Assembly (NCBI RefSeq): GCF_002934605.1
Contig: NZ_PTJC01000005.1
Span: forward strand, 1,612,001-1,676,000
Reading direction: 5' to 3'
Length of the DNA stretch: 64,000 nucleotides
Source of the DNA: Neolewinella xylanilytica
GTDB lineage: Bacteria; Bacteroidota; Bacteroidia; Chitinophagales; Saprospiraceae
A program made the translations under genes and the position numbers. The notes under the pieces were generated by a model. The model saw only the letters and a list, made by a program, of their open reading frames with translations. It made no database searches and had not been told where the DNA came from. Below, in pieces: positions 8,830 through 17,345 of this stretch. The number at the start of each line of letters is the position of its first letter. Positions within the stretch are counted from its first letter, which is position 1.

Positions 8830-10188
8830 ATGGAAGTAAAAAATAACATCCTCGAGACCATTGGTAACACCCCCCTGGTGCAACTACACAAAGTGGTCGA
8901 AGGGCTGCCCTGCCGGGTCCTCATGAAGGTGGAGACCTTCAATCCCGGCCACTCGATCAAGGACCGCATGGCCCTCAAGATGGTCCAGGACGCCGAGGCC
9001 GACGGCCGTCTCAAGCCCGGTGGCACCATCATTGAATGCACCTCGGGCAACACGGGCATGGGCCTCGCCCTGGCCGGCTGCGTGAAGGGCTACCGCTGCA
9101 TTTTTACTACCAGCGACAAGCAAAGCAAGGAGAAACTCGACATCCTGCGGGCCATGGGTGCCGAGGTGATCGTGTGCCCCACCAACGTCAGCGCCGACGA
9201 CCCCCGCAGCTACTACTCGGTAGCCGAGCGGCTGAGCGAGGAGATCCCCAACAGCTTCTGGTTCAACCAGTACGATAACCTCAGCAACCGCAAGGCGCAC
9301 TACGAAAGCACCGGACCGGAGATCTGGCGGCAGACCGACGGGGAGGTTACTCACGTAGTCGTCGGTGTCGGTACCGGCGGCACCATCAGCGGTGTCGGCA
9401 AGTATTTAAAGGAGCAAAACCCCGACGTCCAGGTGTGGGGCGTGGATACCTACGGCTCGGTCTTCAAAAAGTACCACGAGACCGGAGAATTCGACGAGAA
9501 GGAAATCTACCCCTACATCACCGAGGGCATCGGCGAGGACATCCTGCCGAAGAACGTCGACTTCAAAATCATCGACCTCTTCGAAAAGGTGAGTGATAAG
9601 GACGGTGCCGTGATGGCCCGCCGGCTGGCCCGCGAGGAGGGGCTGCTGCTGGGCTACTCCGCCGGAAGCGCCGTCGCCGGCCTGCTCCAGCTAAAGGACC
9701 GGCTCAAGCCCGACGACCTGGTCGTAGTGGTGATCCACGACCACGGCAGCCGCTACATCGGCAAGATCTACAACGACGACTGGATGCGCGACCGCGGCTT
9801 CCTGGAAACCGAGCTCAAAGTCCGCGACCTGATCAGCCACAAAAAAGAAGCTTCTTTCACCGGCGTCTCCCGCGACGAAAGCGTGCGCGCCACCCTGAAG
9901 ATGATGAAGGACCACGAGTTCAGCCAGATGCCCGTCATGGATGGCGAGGAAGTGGTCGGCTCGATCACGGAAACCGACGTACTCAACTTCCTCCTGCAAA
10001 ACCCGATGGACCACGCCGAGCGCCCGGTCCGCGACATCATGAAGCCGCCCTTCCCCGAGGTGGGTACCGACCTGACCCTCTCCGAACTCGGTCGCCACAT
10101 CACCAAGGAGAACCCCGCGGTGGTGGCTACGGACCGCAGTGGGCGGAAGCATCTGATCGCGCAGTACGATATTTTGCAGGCGATTTAA
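8830..10188 (+). CDS. cbs: Cystathionine beta-synthase (PLP enzyme with CBS pair)
   Basis: 452 residues. The N-terminal 320 residues are a fold-type II PLP enzyme: IGNTPLVQL at 11-19, the PLP-binding lysine in HSIKDR (Lys44), the phosphate/substrate loop TSGNTG at 71-76, and a glycine loop GVGTGGTISG. Residues about 335-452 form two CBS domains. This layout matches bacterial and eukaryotic cystathionine beta-synthases, which join serine (or acetylserine) and homocysteine and can release H2S. A cysteine-synthase role cannot be excluded. It lies only 60 bases after the 7204 gene, and might be co-transcribed. Confidence 0.9.
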   Translation: MEVKNNILETIGNTPLVQLHKVVEGLPCRVLMKVETFNPGHSIKDRMALKMVQDAEADGRLKPGGTIIECTSGNTGMGLALAGCVKGYRCIFTTSDKQSKEKLDILRAMGAEVIVCPTNVSADDPRSYYSVAERLSEEIPNSFWFNQYDNLSNRKAHYESTGPEIWRQTDGEVTHVVVGVGTGGTISGVGKYLKEQNPDVQVWGVDTYGSVFKKYHETGEFDEKEIYPYITEGIGEDILPKNVDFKIIDLFEKVSDKDGAVMARRLAREEGLLLGYSAGSAVAGLLQLKDRLKPDDLVVVVIHDHGSRYIGKIYNDDWMRDRGFLETELKVRDLISHKKEASFTGVSRDESVRATLKMMKDHEFSQMPVMDGEEVVGSITETDVLNFLLQNPMDHAERPVRDIMKPPFPEVGTDLTLSELGRHITKENPAVVATDRSGRKHLIAQYDILQAI

Positions 10189-10194
10189 GGGCGT

Positions 10195-10255
10195 TAGACA
10201 TCGGATGTGTCAGGTCCTGCCAAAATGGCAAAAGGCCTGACACATCCGATGTCTA
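10195..10255. terminator. Long perfect hairpin between converging genes
   Basis: Two perfectly complementary 20-base arms at 10195-10214 and 10236-10255 surround a 21-base loop, which itself holds TGCC-AAAAT-GGCA. The right arm includes the stop codon of the phosphatase gene. It is placed to act as a bidirectional terminator. Confidence 0.8.
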
Positions 10256-10882
10256 GCTCCGCCTTGCGAGGGTGATTTTCCCGGAATCGAGGTTCAGGGC
10301 CGTGAGAATGCCCATCCCCGGATGCCGCATTGCACAGCCGGAATCAAGGCAAACAATCTTTCGTTCGTGCATGTGGGTTACCTTGGCTTGAACCTCCGCC
10401 GCGGTGCGGGGCGTATGCCCGTAGAGCAATACGCGATCCCCGAGCCAGGCCAGGTCGGTTTCCGATTCCCAATCGCGGATCCACAGCATGGCGTGCTCGT
10501 CTTCCAGTGGGTCGGGGACGCCGAAATTCAGTCCGGCGTGGACGAGTACGTAACCCGGTATTTCCAGGTACAGGGGTAGGCCTTGCATCCAGATCAAAGT
10601 CTGCTGGCGTTCGGCGTAGGCGGGCATGTAATCCCAGGCGGGGCGGCTCTGCTGCATCGCATCGATCAGCATTTGCTCGTGGTTGCCCCGCAGGCAGTGC
10701 ACGCGGTAGCCCTCCCCCTGTAGCTTCCAGACGAGTTGCAGCACGCCGCGGCTATCCGGTCCCCGGTCGATGTAGTCGCCCAGGAGGAAAAGCTCGTCCT
10801 CCCGGCCGAAACCGATCTCATCCAGCAACCGCTGAAAGGCGAAGAAGCAGCCGTGAATGTCGGTGATGGCGTAGCGGGGCAT
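10253..10882 (-). CDS. Serine/threonine-type metallophosphoesterase
   Basis: 209 residues with the calcineurin-like metal sites in order: DIHG at 8-11, GDYIDRGPDS at 35-44, RGNHE at 65-69, a VHAG block near 116, and a final GH (LYGHTP) near 154. The size and motifs match the small bacterial PPP-family phosphatases (PrpA/PrpE/ApaH-like). These remove phosphate from proteins or cleave diadenosine tetraphosphate; sequence alone does not decide which. The protein is cytosolic. It has its own transcript, with repeat-rich DNA upstream. Confidence 0.88.
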   Translation of the reverse strand: MPRYAITDIHGCFFAFQRLLDEIGFGREDELFLLGDYIDRGPDSRGVLQLVWKLQGEGYRVHCLRGNHEQMLIDAMQQSRPAWDYMPAYAERQQTLIWMQGLPLYLEIPGYVLVHAGLNFGVPDPLEDEHAMLWIRDWESETDLAWLGDRVLLYGHTPRTAAEVQAKVTHMHERKIVCLDSGCAMRHPGMGILTALNLDSGKITLARRS

Positions 10883-11220
10883 TACAATTGGTGAATTTTT
10901 GAATTGGTGAATCAGTGAATTTGCGGGGATGCTCGCTACGCTCGTGGGATGCTCAGGGGGTGAATGGTTGAGAGACTGAATTAGTGAATGGGTGGGGATG
11001 CTCGCTACGCTCGTGGCGGACGTGTCGCCCCCCCACTTTGCAACAGGCTAGCTACGAGGAATGAAACATAGCAGCAAGAACGTGGATTGTTCTTTTCCTC
11101 TTTATTTTAGCTGCCAAGTCACGAGGAGAGGTTCTTGCCAAGGCTTCTAAGAAATAACGGGAACCAACCTCGCCGCTTTCCTCAGTCGCTTGTATTCCAC
11201 CACACTCGGTAACGACCGCA
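10883..11220. repeat. Repeat-rich intergenic region
   Basis: Short repeats of the kind GAATTGGTGAAT occur at 10890-10920 and 10975-10990. Two copies of GGGGATGCTCGCTACGCTCG lie at about 10925 and 10994. From about 11050 to 11215 there is unique sequence, open on the minus strand but with no recognisable protein. It leads into the 120-base tandem repeat. Confidence 0.6.
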
Positions 11221-11580
11221 TTCAGTAATTCACGAATTCGGTCCTTCAACCCCTGCCGGTATCGCCGGAAGCCGACTGCATTCAGTCCTTCACGCATTCA
11301 GTCATTCAACCCCTGCCGGTATCGCCGGAAGCCGACCGCATTCAGTAATTCACGAATTCGGTCCTTCAACCCCTGCCGGTATCGCCGGAAGCCGACTGCA
11401 TTCAGTCCTTCACGCATTCAGTCATTCAACCCCTGCCGGTATCGCCGGAAGCCGACCGCATTCAGTAATTCACGAATTCGGTCCTTCAACCCCTGCCGGT
11501 ATCGCCGGAAGCCGACTGCATTCAGTCCTTCACGCATTCAGTCATTCAACCCTTGCCTGTATCGCCGGAAGCCGACCGTA
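11221..11580. repeat. 120-base tandem repeat, three copies
   Basis: Three head-to-tail copies at 11221-11340, 11341-11460 and 11461-11580. Each copy is two diverged 60-base halves, TTCAGTAATTCACGAATTCG... and TTCAGTCCTTCACGCATTCA..., both ending in a segment with CCGGTATCGCCGG. The first two 120-base copies are identical; the third differs at three bases near its end. Identity this high suggests recent amplification. A partial unit follows to about 11605. Confidence 0.95.
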
Positions 11581-11605
11581 TTCAGCAATTCAAAGATTCA
11601 CCAAT

Positions 11606-12757
11606 TCACTCCTTAATCCGCACCCAGGCCTGTTTCTCATGGCTCTCCAAAATAGCGTCGCAGAGGATCAGCTCCCGGTGGCCGTCTTCGAAGTTGGCGT
11701 AGAGGGATTCGCCGGCGCTGGTGTCGCCCAGGATGGCGTTGTAGAAGGAGCGGAAGCACTGCTTGAAGGTATCGGGGAAGCCTTCGTTGTGGCCGCCGGG
11801 GTAGTTGACGAAGGGGGCGGCGGTGCCGGTCATCAGTCCGGGGTCCTTCATCAGTACCTGGTTGAGATCACCGCGGCGTCCGATATGGAGTTCGTTGGGG
11901 CGTTCGCTGTTCCATTCGTAAGCGGCTGACTGGGTGGCGATATCGTACTTCAGCTGATTCTTGTGGCCGGCGGCTACCTGGCTGACGAAAAGTTGGCCCT
12001 TCGCTCCCCCCTTGAATTTGAAGAGGATGCTGGCGCAGTCGTCGGTGGTGATGTCGATCGTTTCGGTAGCCTGCTCCTTTTCGCTGTCGTTAGTGAAGGA
12101 GCTCACTTCACCGAGGGGGCGCTTGCGTTGCGGGTGGACGGTGGTGAGGTCGGCCAGGATGGCTTCGGCCTCCAGTCCCGTCACGAAGTGGATGAGGTCC
12201 AGCCAGTGGGTCCCGATATCGGAGACGGCGCGTAGGGCACCGCCCTGATCGGCCAGCACCCGCCAGTTATAGTCGGTATCGTAGAGAAGCCAGTCCTGCT
12301 GGTAGCTGCCGGTCACCGAGAAGATACGGCCATCGTCCTTTGCCAGCCGGTCGCGCACGTTAAGGTTGATGGGGTAGAAGCGCAGGTTGTAATTGACGGC
12401 CGTCTTGAGGTTGCTTTTGCGGGCCAGTTCGACCAGTTCGGCACTCTGCTCGGAGGTCATCGCCAGGGGCTTTTCACACATCACGTGCTTGCCGGCGGCG
12501 AGGGACTTTTTCACCATACTGTAGTGCAGCACGTTGGGTACGGCGAGGTGTACGGCGTCGATTTCCTCATCGGCGAGGAGGTCCTCGAAGGTAGCGTAAG
12601 GGTGCTCCAGGTTCAGCTGCTTACAGGCGGAGGTAGATTCCTCGAGGTCCTTGCCTAGCAAACCTTTGACGCGGATGCCGAGGCGGCGCAGGCCTTCGAC
12701 GTGAACGGGGCCGATGAATCCCGCCCCGGCAACGGCGACGGTGATCGAATCATACAT
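11606..12757 (-). CDS. Gfo/Idh/MocA-family oxidoreductase
   Basis: 383 residues from the ATG at 12757, chosen because the Rossmann glycine motif GAGFIG then falls at 11-16, as usual. The EKP motif that ends the nucleotide-binding half is at 95-97 (CEKPLAM). The C-terminal half has the mixed-sheet substrate domain, with SDIGTHWLDL as the expected His-containing signature. Members reduce or oxidise sugars, inositols or related compounds with NAD(P). The substrate is unknown; the segment YPGGHNEGFPDTF near residue 330 is common in sugar-related members. A possible -7 box (TATATTGG) lies on the minus strand at 12796-12789. Confidence 0.92.
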   Translation of the reverse strand: MYDSITVAVAGAGFIGPVHVEGLRRLGIRVKGLLGKDLEESTSACKQLNLEHPYATFEDLLADEEIDAVHLAVPNVLHYSMVKKSLAAGKHVMCEKPLAMTSEQSAELVELARKSNLKTAVNYNLRFYPINLNVRDRLAKDDGRIFSVTGSYQQDWLLYDTDYNWRVLADQGGALRAVSDIGTHWLDLIHFVTGLEAEAILADLTTVHPQRKRPLGEVSSFTNDSEKEQATETIDITTDDCASILFKFKGGAKGQLFVSQVAAGHKNQLKYDIATQSAAYEWNSERPNELHIGRRGDLNQVLMKDPGLMTGTAAPFVNYPGGHNEGFPDTFKQCFRSFYNAILGDTSAGESLYANFEDGHRELILCDAILESHEKQAWVRIKE

Positions 12758-12808
12758 AGTGGGTAGAATTGATAGGATGAATGGCCGGCCAATATAGTAA
12801 AGCAACGG

Positions 12809-12830
12809 GTGGGCGCCGGAGCGCGGGAGA
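12809..12830 (-). promoter_or_regulatory. GC-rich element copy 2
   Basis: On the minus strand, CTCCCGCGCTCCGGCGCCCA is followed 13 bases later by TATATTGG, which fits a Bacteroidota -7 box, 31 bases before the dehydrogenase start codon. Confidence 0.5.
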
Positions 12831-13039
12831 AGGGAACGGCCCCTTTCCGCACCCTCACAGGTCGTCTACTGCGTACGGCCACCCTCCGGGGTGCTATGCC
12901 TATCGGTAATCCGATGAGCGCCAGGCCCTCGGAGGGTGCTTGTACCTCCGAGCGTCCGGATCGGCGAAACAACTTGACCCGGCTACCGTACCTTCCCTTC
13001 GCCAACCCTACCGTTTCCGTTCCACGCCAACCTCGTCCG

Positions 13040-13438
13040 ATGCGCCGTTTCTTCCTTGCCCTGTTCGTATTCCCCGCCCTCCTGGCCGCCCAATCCGCGG
13101 ACACTTACGCCGCCATCACGCCCGTCCAAACCCAGCTCGACGCTTACAATACCGGCGACCTCGACCTCTTTCTCAGCGCCTACGCCGATTCCGTGCGGAT
13201 TTACAACTACCCCGACGAGCTGCGCAGCCAGGGGAAGGAGGGTATGCGGGCTACCTATGGCAATATGTTTGCAGAGCTGCCCGATCTGCAGTGTCGGCTT
13301 GTCAACCGGATGGTCATGGGCAACCGCGTGATCGACCACGAGAGCGTGATCTTCACCGCCGGAGAAGCACCGGTGGAGGTGATCGCCATTTATACGGTGG
13401 CCGACGGAGCCATTACGGAAGTACGGTTTATGCGGTAG
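13040..13438 (+). CDS. Exported NTF2-like (SnoaL-type) protein
   Basis: 132 residues from the ATG at 13040. A signal peptide covers residues 1-18, ending ALLAAQ. The mature part, about 112 residues, has the NTF2-like cone pattern: a helix with AYNTGDLDLFLSAYADSV, then YNYPDELRSQGKEGMRATYGNMF, then the long strands ending ITEVRFMR. This matches nuclear transport factor 2/SnoaL-like proteins of the steroid isomerase type. An upstream GTG at 12809 would add 77 residues without protein-like composition and is rejected. Catalytic role unknown. Confidence 0.8.
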   Translation: MRRFFLALFVFPALLAAQSADTYAAITPVQTQLDAYNTGDLDLFLSAYADSVRIYNYPDELRSQGKEGMRATYGNMFAELPDLQCRLVNRMVMGNRVIDHESVIFTAGEAPVEVIAIYTVADGAITEVRFMR

Positions 13439-13470
13439 GGGAGGGTGGGCGGTTTTCCGTTTCCCCTGGC

Positions 13471-13496
13471 TCCTGCGCTCCGGCGCCCTATTTTGT
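13471..13496 (+). promoter_or_regulatory. GC-rich element copy 3 with -7 box
   Basis: TCCTGCGCTCCGGCGCCC is directly followed by TATTTTGT, a good match to the TAnnTTTG -7 box, 18 bases before the DUF3124 start codon. This is the clearest copy of the element in a promoter position. Confidence 0.55.
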
Positions 13497-13514
13497 GGAC
13501 TTAACGTTCCCGCT

Positions 13515-14027
13515 ATGTTCGTCCGCCCGATACTGTGTCTGATCCTGCCGACCCTGTTCCTGACCTGCGAGCGAGAGCAGGAGGTCACTACGGTAGACCC
13601 GACGAACTGGAATACCCGGCGCGCGGTGACCTTCGGCGGCGATTCGCTGATCATGGGATCGACGTACCTGTCCAGCTACTCCCAGATCTATACCGAAACC
13701 GAGCACCGGACCTTCGACCTGACGGGCACGATCAGCATCCGCAACATCAACCGGCAGGATAGCATTTATATCCGCTCCGCGGCCTACTACGGTACGAACG
13801 GGCAACTGGTGCGCACCTACTTTGAGGAGCCGATCTACCTAAGCCCGCTGGAAACCGTGGAAATCATCATCGAAAGCCAGGACCGGGAAGGCGGCACGGG
13901 GGATAACTTCTACTTCGAATGGAGCGTGCCGGCGGGGCTGCACGAGCCGCTGTTCGAGGGGGTGTTCATTTCAACTTACGGGCAGCAGGGGATATCGTTT
14001 ACTACGCGGGGGGTGCGGGTGGAGTAG
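13515..14027 (+). CDS. DUF3124 lipoprotein
   Basis: 170 residues. The N-terminus is a lipoprotein signal with the Cys of the lipobox at residue 18 (LFLTC). The mature part follows the DUF3124 pattern: GSTYLSSYSQIYTE near residue 48, LTGTISIRNINRQDSIYI near 70, and YFEEPIYLSPLETVEIII near 101. The family is common in cyanobacteria and Bacteroidota and has no known function. The lipid anchor puts it in the periplasm or outer membrane. It probably has its own promoter at copy 3 of the GC-rich element. Confidence 0.85.
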   Translation: MFVRPILCLILPTLFLTCEREQEVTTVDPTNWNTRRAVTFGGDSLIMGSTYLSSYSQIYTETEHRTFDLTGTISIRNINRQDSIYIRSAAYYGTNGQLVRTYFEEPIYLSPLETVEIIIESQDREGGTGDNFYFEWSVPAGLHEPLFEGVFISTYGQQGISFTTRGVRVE

Positions 14028-14849
14028 GGGGTGGGGAATTGTTGAATTGTTGAATTGTTGAATTGTTGAATTGGTGGGGGTGCTCGCCTGCGGCTCGTTA
14101 GCTCCGCTTGCGGGTTATGGTAGCTCGCCTGCGGCTCGTTTTTGGTTAACACGGAGGGCGCTGCGCGCTTCACAGAGCTGTCACAGAGATTTAGATGCTC
14201 GCCTGCGGCTCGTGGGTTTAACACGGATCTTCACGGATTTACTTCGCAGCTGCCTTCGGCGGTTGGGGCACTGATTTGACACGGATTTTCTGGCAGCACA
14301 GTGGCTTAGCTCTCCTCCGGCTCGGGGGAGCAACACGGATTTTCATGGCAGCTGCCTACGGCGGTTTAGGGACGGATTCGCATGCGTTTTGGATAGACAG
14401 GCCCGCACTCGCCCCCCGCGAAACGCAGCGACCTTGGCGTCTTTGCGATATCCCTCCGTAGCGCGGCGGCTACTCCGCTGTCCGCCTCCGTGGCAACTCT
14501 GTGCGGTACTCAGTGGCACCTCTGTGTTTCCCTGTCACGCAGTAACCGGGCCAAGTCAAAGTACCTCGGGGAACACCACCACGCCAAAGGATAATTGGGA
14601 TTCAACCGGATTTTGGTACTCAGCCCCACGCTCGCCTCCGCGAAACGCAGCGCCCTTAGCGTCTTTGCGGTAACCCCTTCGTCGCGCAGCGGCCGCTCTT
14701 CGGTCCACTTCCGTCGCCTCTAATTACGTTACTTGGAGTCACCGCCGTGTTTCCCCTGTACGCAATAACCATGTCGCTTCCCGCGTAGCCGCAGGGAACT
14801 CAACCTGACTCAACACATGAAAACTCGTTCATATTTCCATACGTTACGT
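14028..14849. repeat. Intergenic region packed with dispersed repeats
   Basis: No gene. It opens with four to five copies of GAATTGTT (14037-14070). There are three copies of GCTCGCCTGCGGCTCGT at about 14080, 14122 and 14196, plus phrases such as AACACGGAT and CACAGAG. Two diverged copies of a GCGAAACGCAGCG...CTTNGCGTCTTTGCG segment lie at about 14418-14450 and 14639-14671. Such phrases recur between genes of many environmental bacteria. Promoter signals for the Crp/Fnr gene must lie near the end, but I cannot place them. Confidence 0.65.
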
Positions 14850-15518
14850 ATGTCCAAGCCTAACCCTATGAACGATCGACTCACCACCGAGGACGTCCAC
14901 CGCTATTTTCCCGAATTTGTTGAACCGGGCTTACTGCAGGTGATTGCCAATGAGGGCCGGATTCACCGTTTCGCGGAGGGGGGCGTGATCATGGATTATG
15001 GCAACTATGTCCGTATGCTGCCGCTGATCCTGGAGGGGACGATCAAGATCAGCCGGCAGGCCGACGATGGGTCCGAACTCTTTCTGTACTACCTGACCCG
15101 GGGGGAGAGCTGCGCCATGACCTTTAGTTGCTGCATGGCCGCCAAGCGCAGCGAGATCCGGGCGGTGGCGGAGGAAGATACCGTCATCCTGGGGCTTCCC
15201 CAGCCGAAGCTCGATGAGTGGATGATGCGGTACAAGAGCTGGAAGAACTTTGTGATGCAGGCCTACGACCAGCGGATGAACGAGCTGGTGCGAACCATCG
15301 ACCAGGTTGCCTTTCAGCAACTCGACGAACGCCTGGCCGATTACGTGAGCAAGCGGGCCGCCATTCGGGAAGACCGCACCATTCTCTCCACCCACCAGGC
15401 CATCGCCGACGACCTGCACGTGAGCCGGGAAGCGATCAGCCGGTTGCTGAAGACCATGGAAAACCGGGGGATGGTCGCCCTGGGCCGCAACCGCATTACC
15501 CTCCTGCAACCGTCCTGA
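14850..15518 (+). CDS. Crp/Fnr-family transcription regulator
   Basis: 222 residues from the ATG at 14850; starts at 14868 or 14817 are also possible. The N-terminal 130 residues form the cyclic-nucleotide-binding-like beta roll. The C-terminal winged helix has the recognition region STHQAIADDLHVSREAISRL and the wing segment RGMVALGRNRITLL. There is no Cys cluster of the Fnr type at the start, though the beta roll contains CAMTFSCCMA, which could be redox-sensitive. It sits directly upstream of the SulP gene. Its likely operators are TGTGA-N6-TCAC palindromes at 15529 and 17309, so it is the probable activator of the sulfur genes. Confidence 0.88.
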   Translation: MSKPNPMNDRLTTEDVHRYFPEFVEPGLLQVIANEGRIHRFAEGGVIMDYGNYVRMLPLILEGTIKISRQADDGSELFLYYLTRGESCAMTFSCCMAAKRSEIRAVAEEDTVILGLPQPKLDEWMMRYKSWKNFVMQAYDQRMNELVRTIDQVAFQQLDERLADYVSKRAAIREDRTILSTHQAIADDLHVSREAISRLLKTMENRGMVALGRNRITLLQPS

Positions 15519-15528
15519 TTATTCCCTG

Positions 15529-15544
15529 TGTGACCCGGATCACC
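15529..15544. promoter_or_regulatory. Crp/Fnr-type operator upstream of the SulP gene
   Basis: TGTGACCCGGATCACC: GTGA and TCAC arms around a 6-base core. Twenty-one bases later comes GATCTTTG (15566-15573), one mismatch from the TAnnTTTG -7 box. The start codon at 15595 is 51 bases from the site. The same spacings recur at 17309-17324. Confidence 0.7.
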
Positions 15545-15594
15545 GATTGGCGGGAACGGGGACGGGATCTTTGCCAGACACGTATAACAGCTTT

Positions 15595-17298
15595 ATGCCC
15601 AAGCCCGTCTGGCCCCCCGCCCGCTCCTGGATTGCCCACTACGACCGCAGCTGGTTCACCGACGACCTGACCGCCGGACTCACCGTAGGCGTCATGCTCA
15701 TCCCGCAGGGAATGGCCTACGCCCTGCTGGCGGGGTTGCCGCCCGTATACGGACTGTACGCCGCCACCCTTCCCTTGCTGGTCTACGCCCTACTCGGAAC
15801 CTCCCGGCAACTGGCCGTCGGACCGGTGGCGATGGACAGCCTGCTTACCGCCACCGGGGTAGGGGCGCTGGCGGCCGTCGGGACGGAGCAATACCTCTAC
15901 CTGGCGGTTCTTCTGGCGCTGCTCGTGGGCGGGATTCAGTTGCTGGCGGGAGTGTTGCGGCTGGGGTTTCTGGTAGACTTATTGTCGCGGCCCATCATCA
16001 GCGGCTTCACCTCCGCGGCGGCCCTCATTATCGGTCTGAGTCAGCTGCCGCATCTGATGGGGGTCGACCTGGGGCGGAGTCCGTACGTACAGGAGATTCT
16101 TTATTCGGCGATCGTGCACGTCCCGGAGATAAACCCCGTAACCCTGGTTCTTGGGCTGGGAGGCATCTTCGTGCTGGTGGGCTTGAAGCGGTGGCTGCCC
16201 GCCGTGCCCGGCCCGCTGGTGGTGGTCGGGCTCGCGATCGCCGCGGTTTATTTCGGCGGACTTTTCGCCACCGGGGTAAGCATCGTGGGTGAGGTGCCCG
16301 CCGGCCTGCCCGCGCTGGGACTTCCCGCTATGGCGCTGACCGACGTACGCGCGTTACTGCCGACGGCGCTGACCATCGCCCTGATCGGCTTCATGGAAGG
16401 TATTGCCGTGGCGAAGGCGGTCAACGCGCGGCACCCGGAATACGTCGTCGTTCCGAACCAGGAACTGGTGGCCATCGGAGCTTCCAATATCGGGTCGGCC
16501 CTGGTGGGCGGTTTTCCGGTGGCGGGGGGATTGAGTCGGACGGCCGTCAACGATGCGGCCGGAGCGACGACCGGCCTGGCCGCGGTGATCAGTGCCGGCG
16601 TGATCATTATGACCTTACTCTTCCTTACCCCGCTGTTTTACTACCTGCCGCAGGCCGTGCTGGCCTCCATCATCATGGTGGCGGTGTTCAAGCTGATCGA
16701 CTGGCGGGAGGCCGTCCGGCTCTGGCGGGTGGACCGGTCGGACTTCTGGATGCTGGCCGTGACCTTCCTGGCTACGCTGTCGTTGGGCATCCAGACGGGC
16801 ATCGCGGCCGGGGTGGCGTTGTCCATCGGCGTGCACGTCTACCGCAGTATGCGCCCTCACCTGGCGGTGCTCGGTCGCATCGAGGGAACGCATACCTACC
16901 GGAACGTCAATCGGTTTCCGGAAGCATTGGAGGAGCCGGGTACGTTGATCCTGCGCTTCGACGCCCCCCTGTATTTCGGGAACATGAGCTACTTCGAAGC
17001 GCAGCTCGAAAGCCTCCTGGCCGAGCGCCAGCGAGCGCTGCACACCATCGTGCTGAACGCCGAAGCGATCGCCGGCATCGACAGCAGCGCGATGTACGGA
17101 CTGCGCCGCTTCGTAACCGACCAGCGCGGCCGCGGGGTGACGGTGCGCCTCGCCGGCGTGATCGGCCCCGTGCGGGACGCGATGAAGCAGGCCGGACTGT
17201 ACGAGGACGTCGGGCGTGAAAATTTCTTCCTGGACGTCGACCAGGCCGTCCACAATCATTGCCGTACCGGCTACGCCCTGCAGAGCAATGTGCCCTGA
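15595..17298 (+). CDS. SulP-family anion transporter with STAS domain
   Basis: 567 residues from the ATG at 15595, which places the conserved segment TAGLTVGVMLIPQGMAYALLAGLPPVYGLY (given here as its start and end) at the usual distance from the N-terminus. About 12-14 membrane helices run to residue 420, including the conserved SALVGGFPVAGGLSRTAVND stretch. A cytoplasmic STAS domain follows at about 440-550, with the IVLNAEAIAGIDSSAMYGL phosphorylation-loop region. SulP proteins carry sulfate, bicarbonate or related anions. Next to persulfide oxidation genes, sulfate or thiosulfate movement is the likely role, but the substrate is inferred. Confidence 0.92.
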   Translation: MPKPVWPPARSWIAHYDRSWFTDDLTAGLTVGVMLIPQGMAYALLAGLPPVYGLYAATLPLLVYALLGTSRQLAVGPVAMDSLLTATGVGALAAVGTEQYLYLAVLLALLVGGIQLLAGVLRLGFLVDLLSRPIISGFTSAAALIIGLSQLPHLMGVDLGRSPYVQEILYSAIVHVPEINPVTLVLGLGGIFVLVGLKRWLPAVPGPLVVVGLAIAAVYFGGLFATGVSIVGEVPAGLPALGLPAMALTDVRALLPTALTIALIGFMEGIAVAKAVNARHPEYVVVPNQELVAIGASNIGSALVGGFPVAGGLSRTAVNDAAGATTGLAAVISAGVIIMTLLFLTPLFYYLPQAVLASIIMVAVFKLIDWREAVRLWRVDRSDFWMLAVTFLATLSLGIQTGIAAGVALSIGVHVYRSMRPHLAVLGRIEGTHTYRNVNRFPEALEEPGTLILRFDAPLYFGNMSYFEAQLESLLAERQRALHTIVLNAEAIAGIDSSAMYGLRRFVTDQRGRGVTVRLAGVIGPVRDAMKQAGLYEDVGRENFFLDVDQAVHNHCRTGYALQSNVP

Positions 17299-17308
17299 TT
17301 TAGGGCTG

Positions 17309-17324
17309 TGTGATGCACATCACT
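17309..17324. promoter_or_regulatory. Crp/Fnr-type operator upstream of the persulfide dioxygenase gene
   Basis: TGTGATGCACATCACT contains a perfect GTGATG-CA-CATCAC palindrome. It matches the Crp/Fnr consensus better than the site at 15529. The distance to the start codon (51 bases) and to the -7 box is the same as there. Confidence 0.8.
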
Positions 17325-17345
17325 GAACCCGGGAAAGGCCCGCCC

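Noticed and set aside
11052-11297. 81-residue protein on the minus strand
   Set aside because: Its N-terminus lies in the 120-base repeat and the rest matches nothing I know. Kept as noncoding.
12809-13039. N-terminal extension of the NTF2-like protein from a GTG
   Set aside because: The added 77 residues cover the GC-rich element and would bury the clear signal peptide that starts at 13040.
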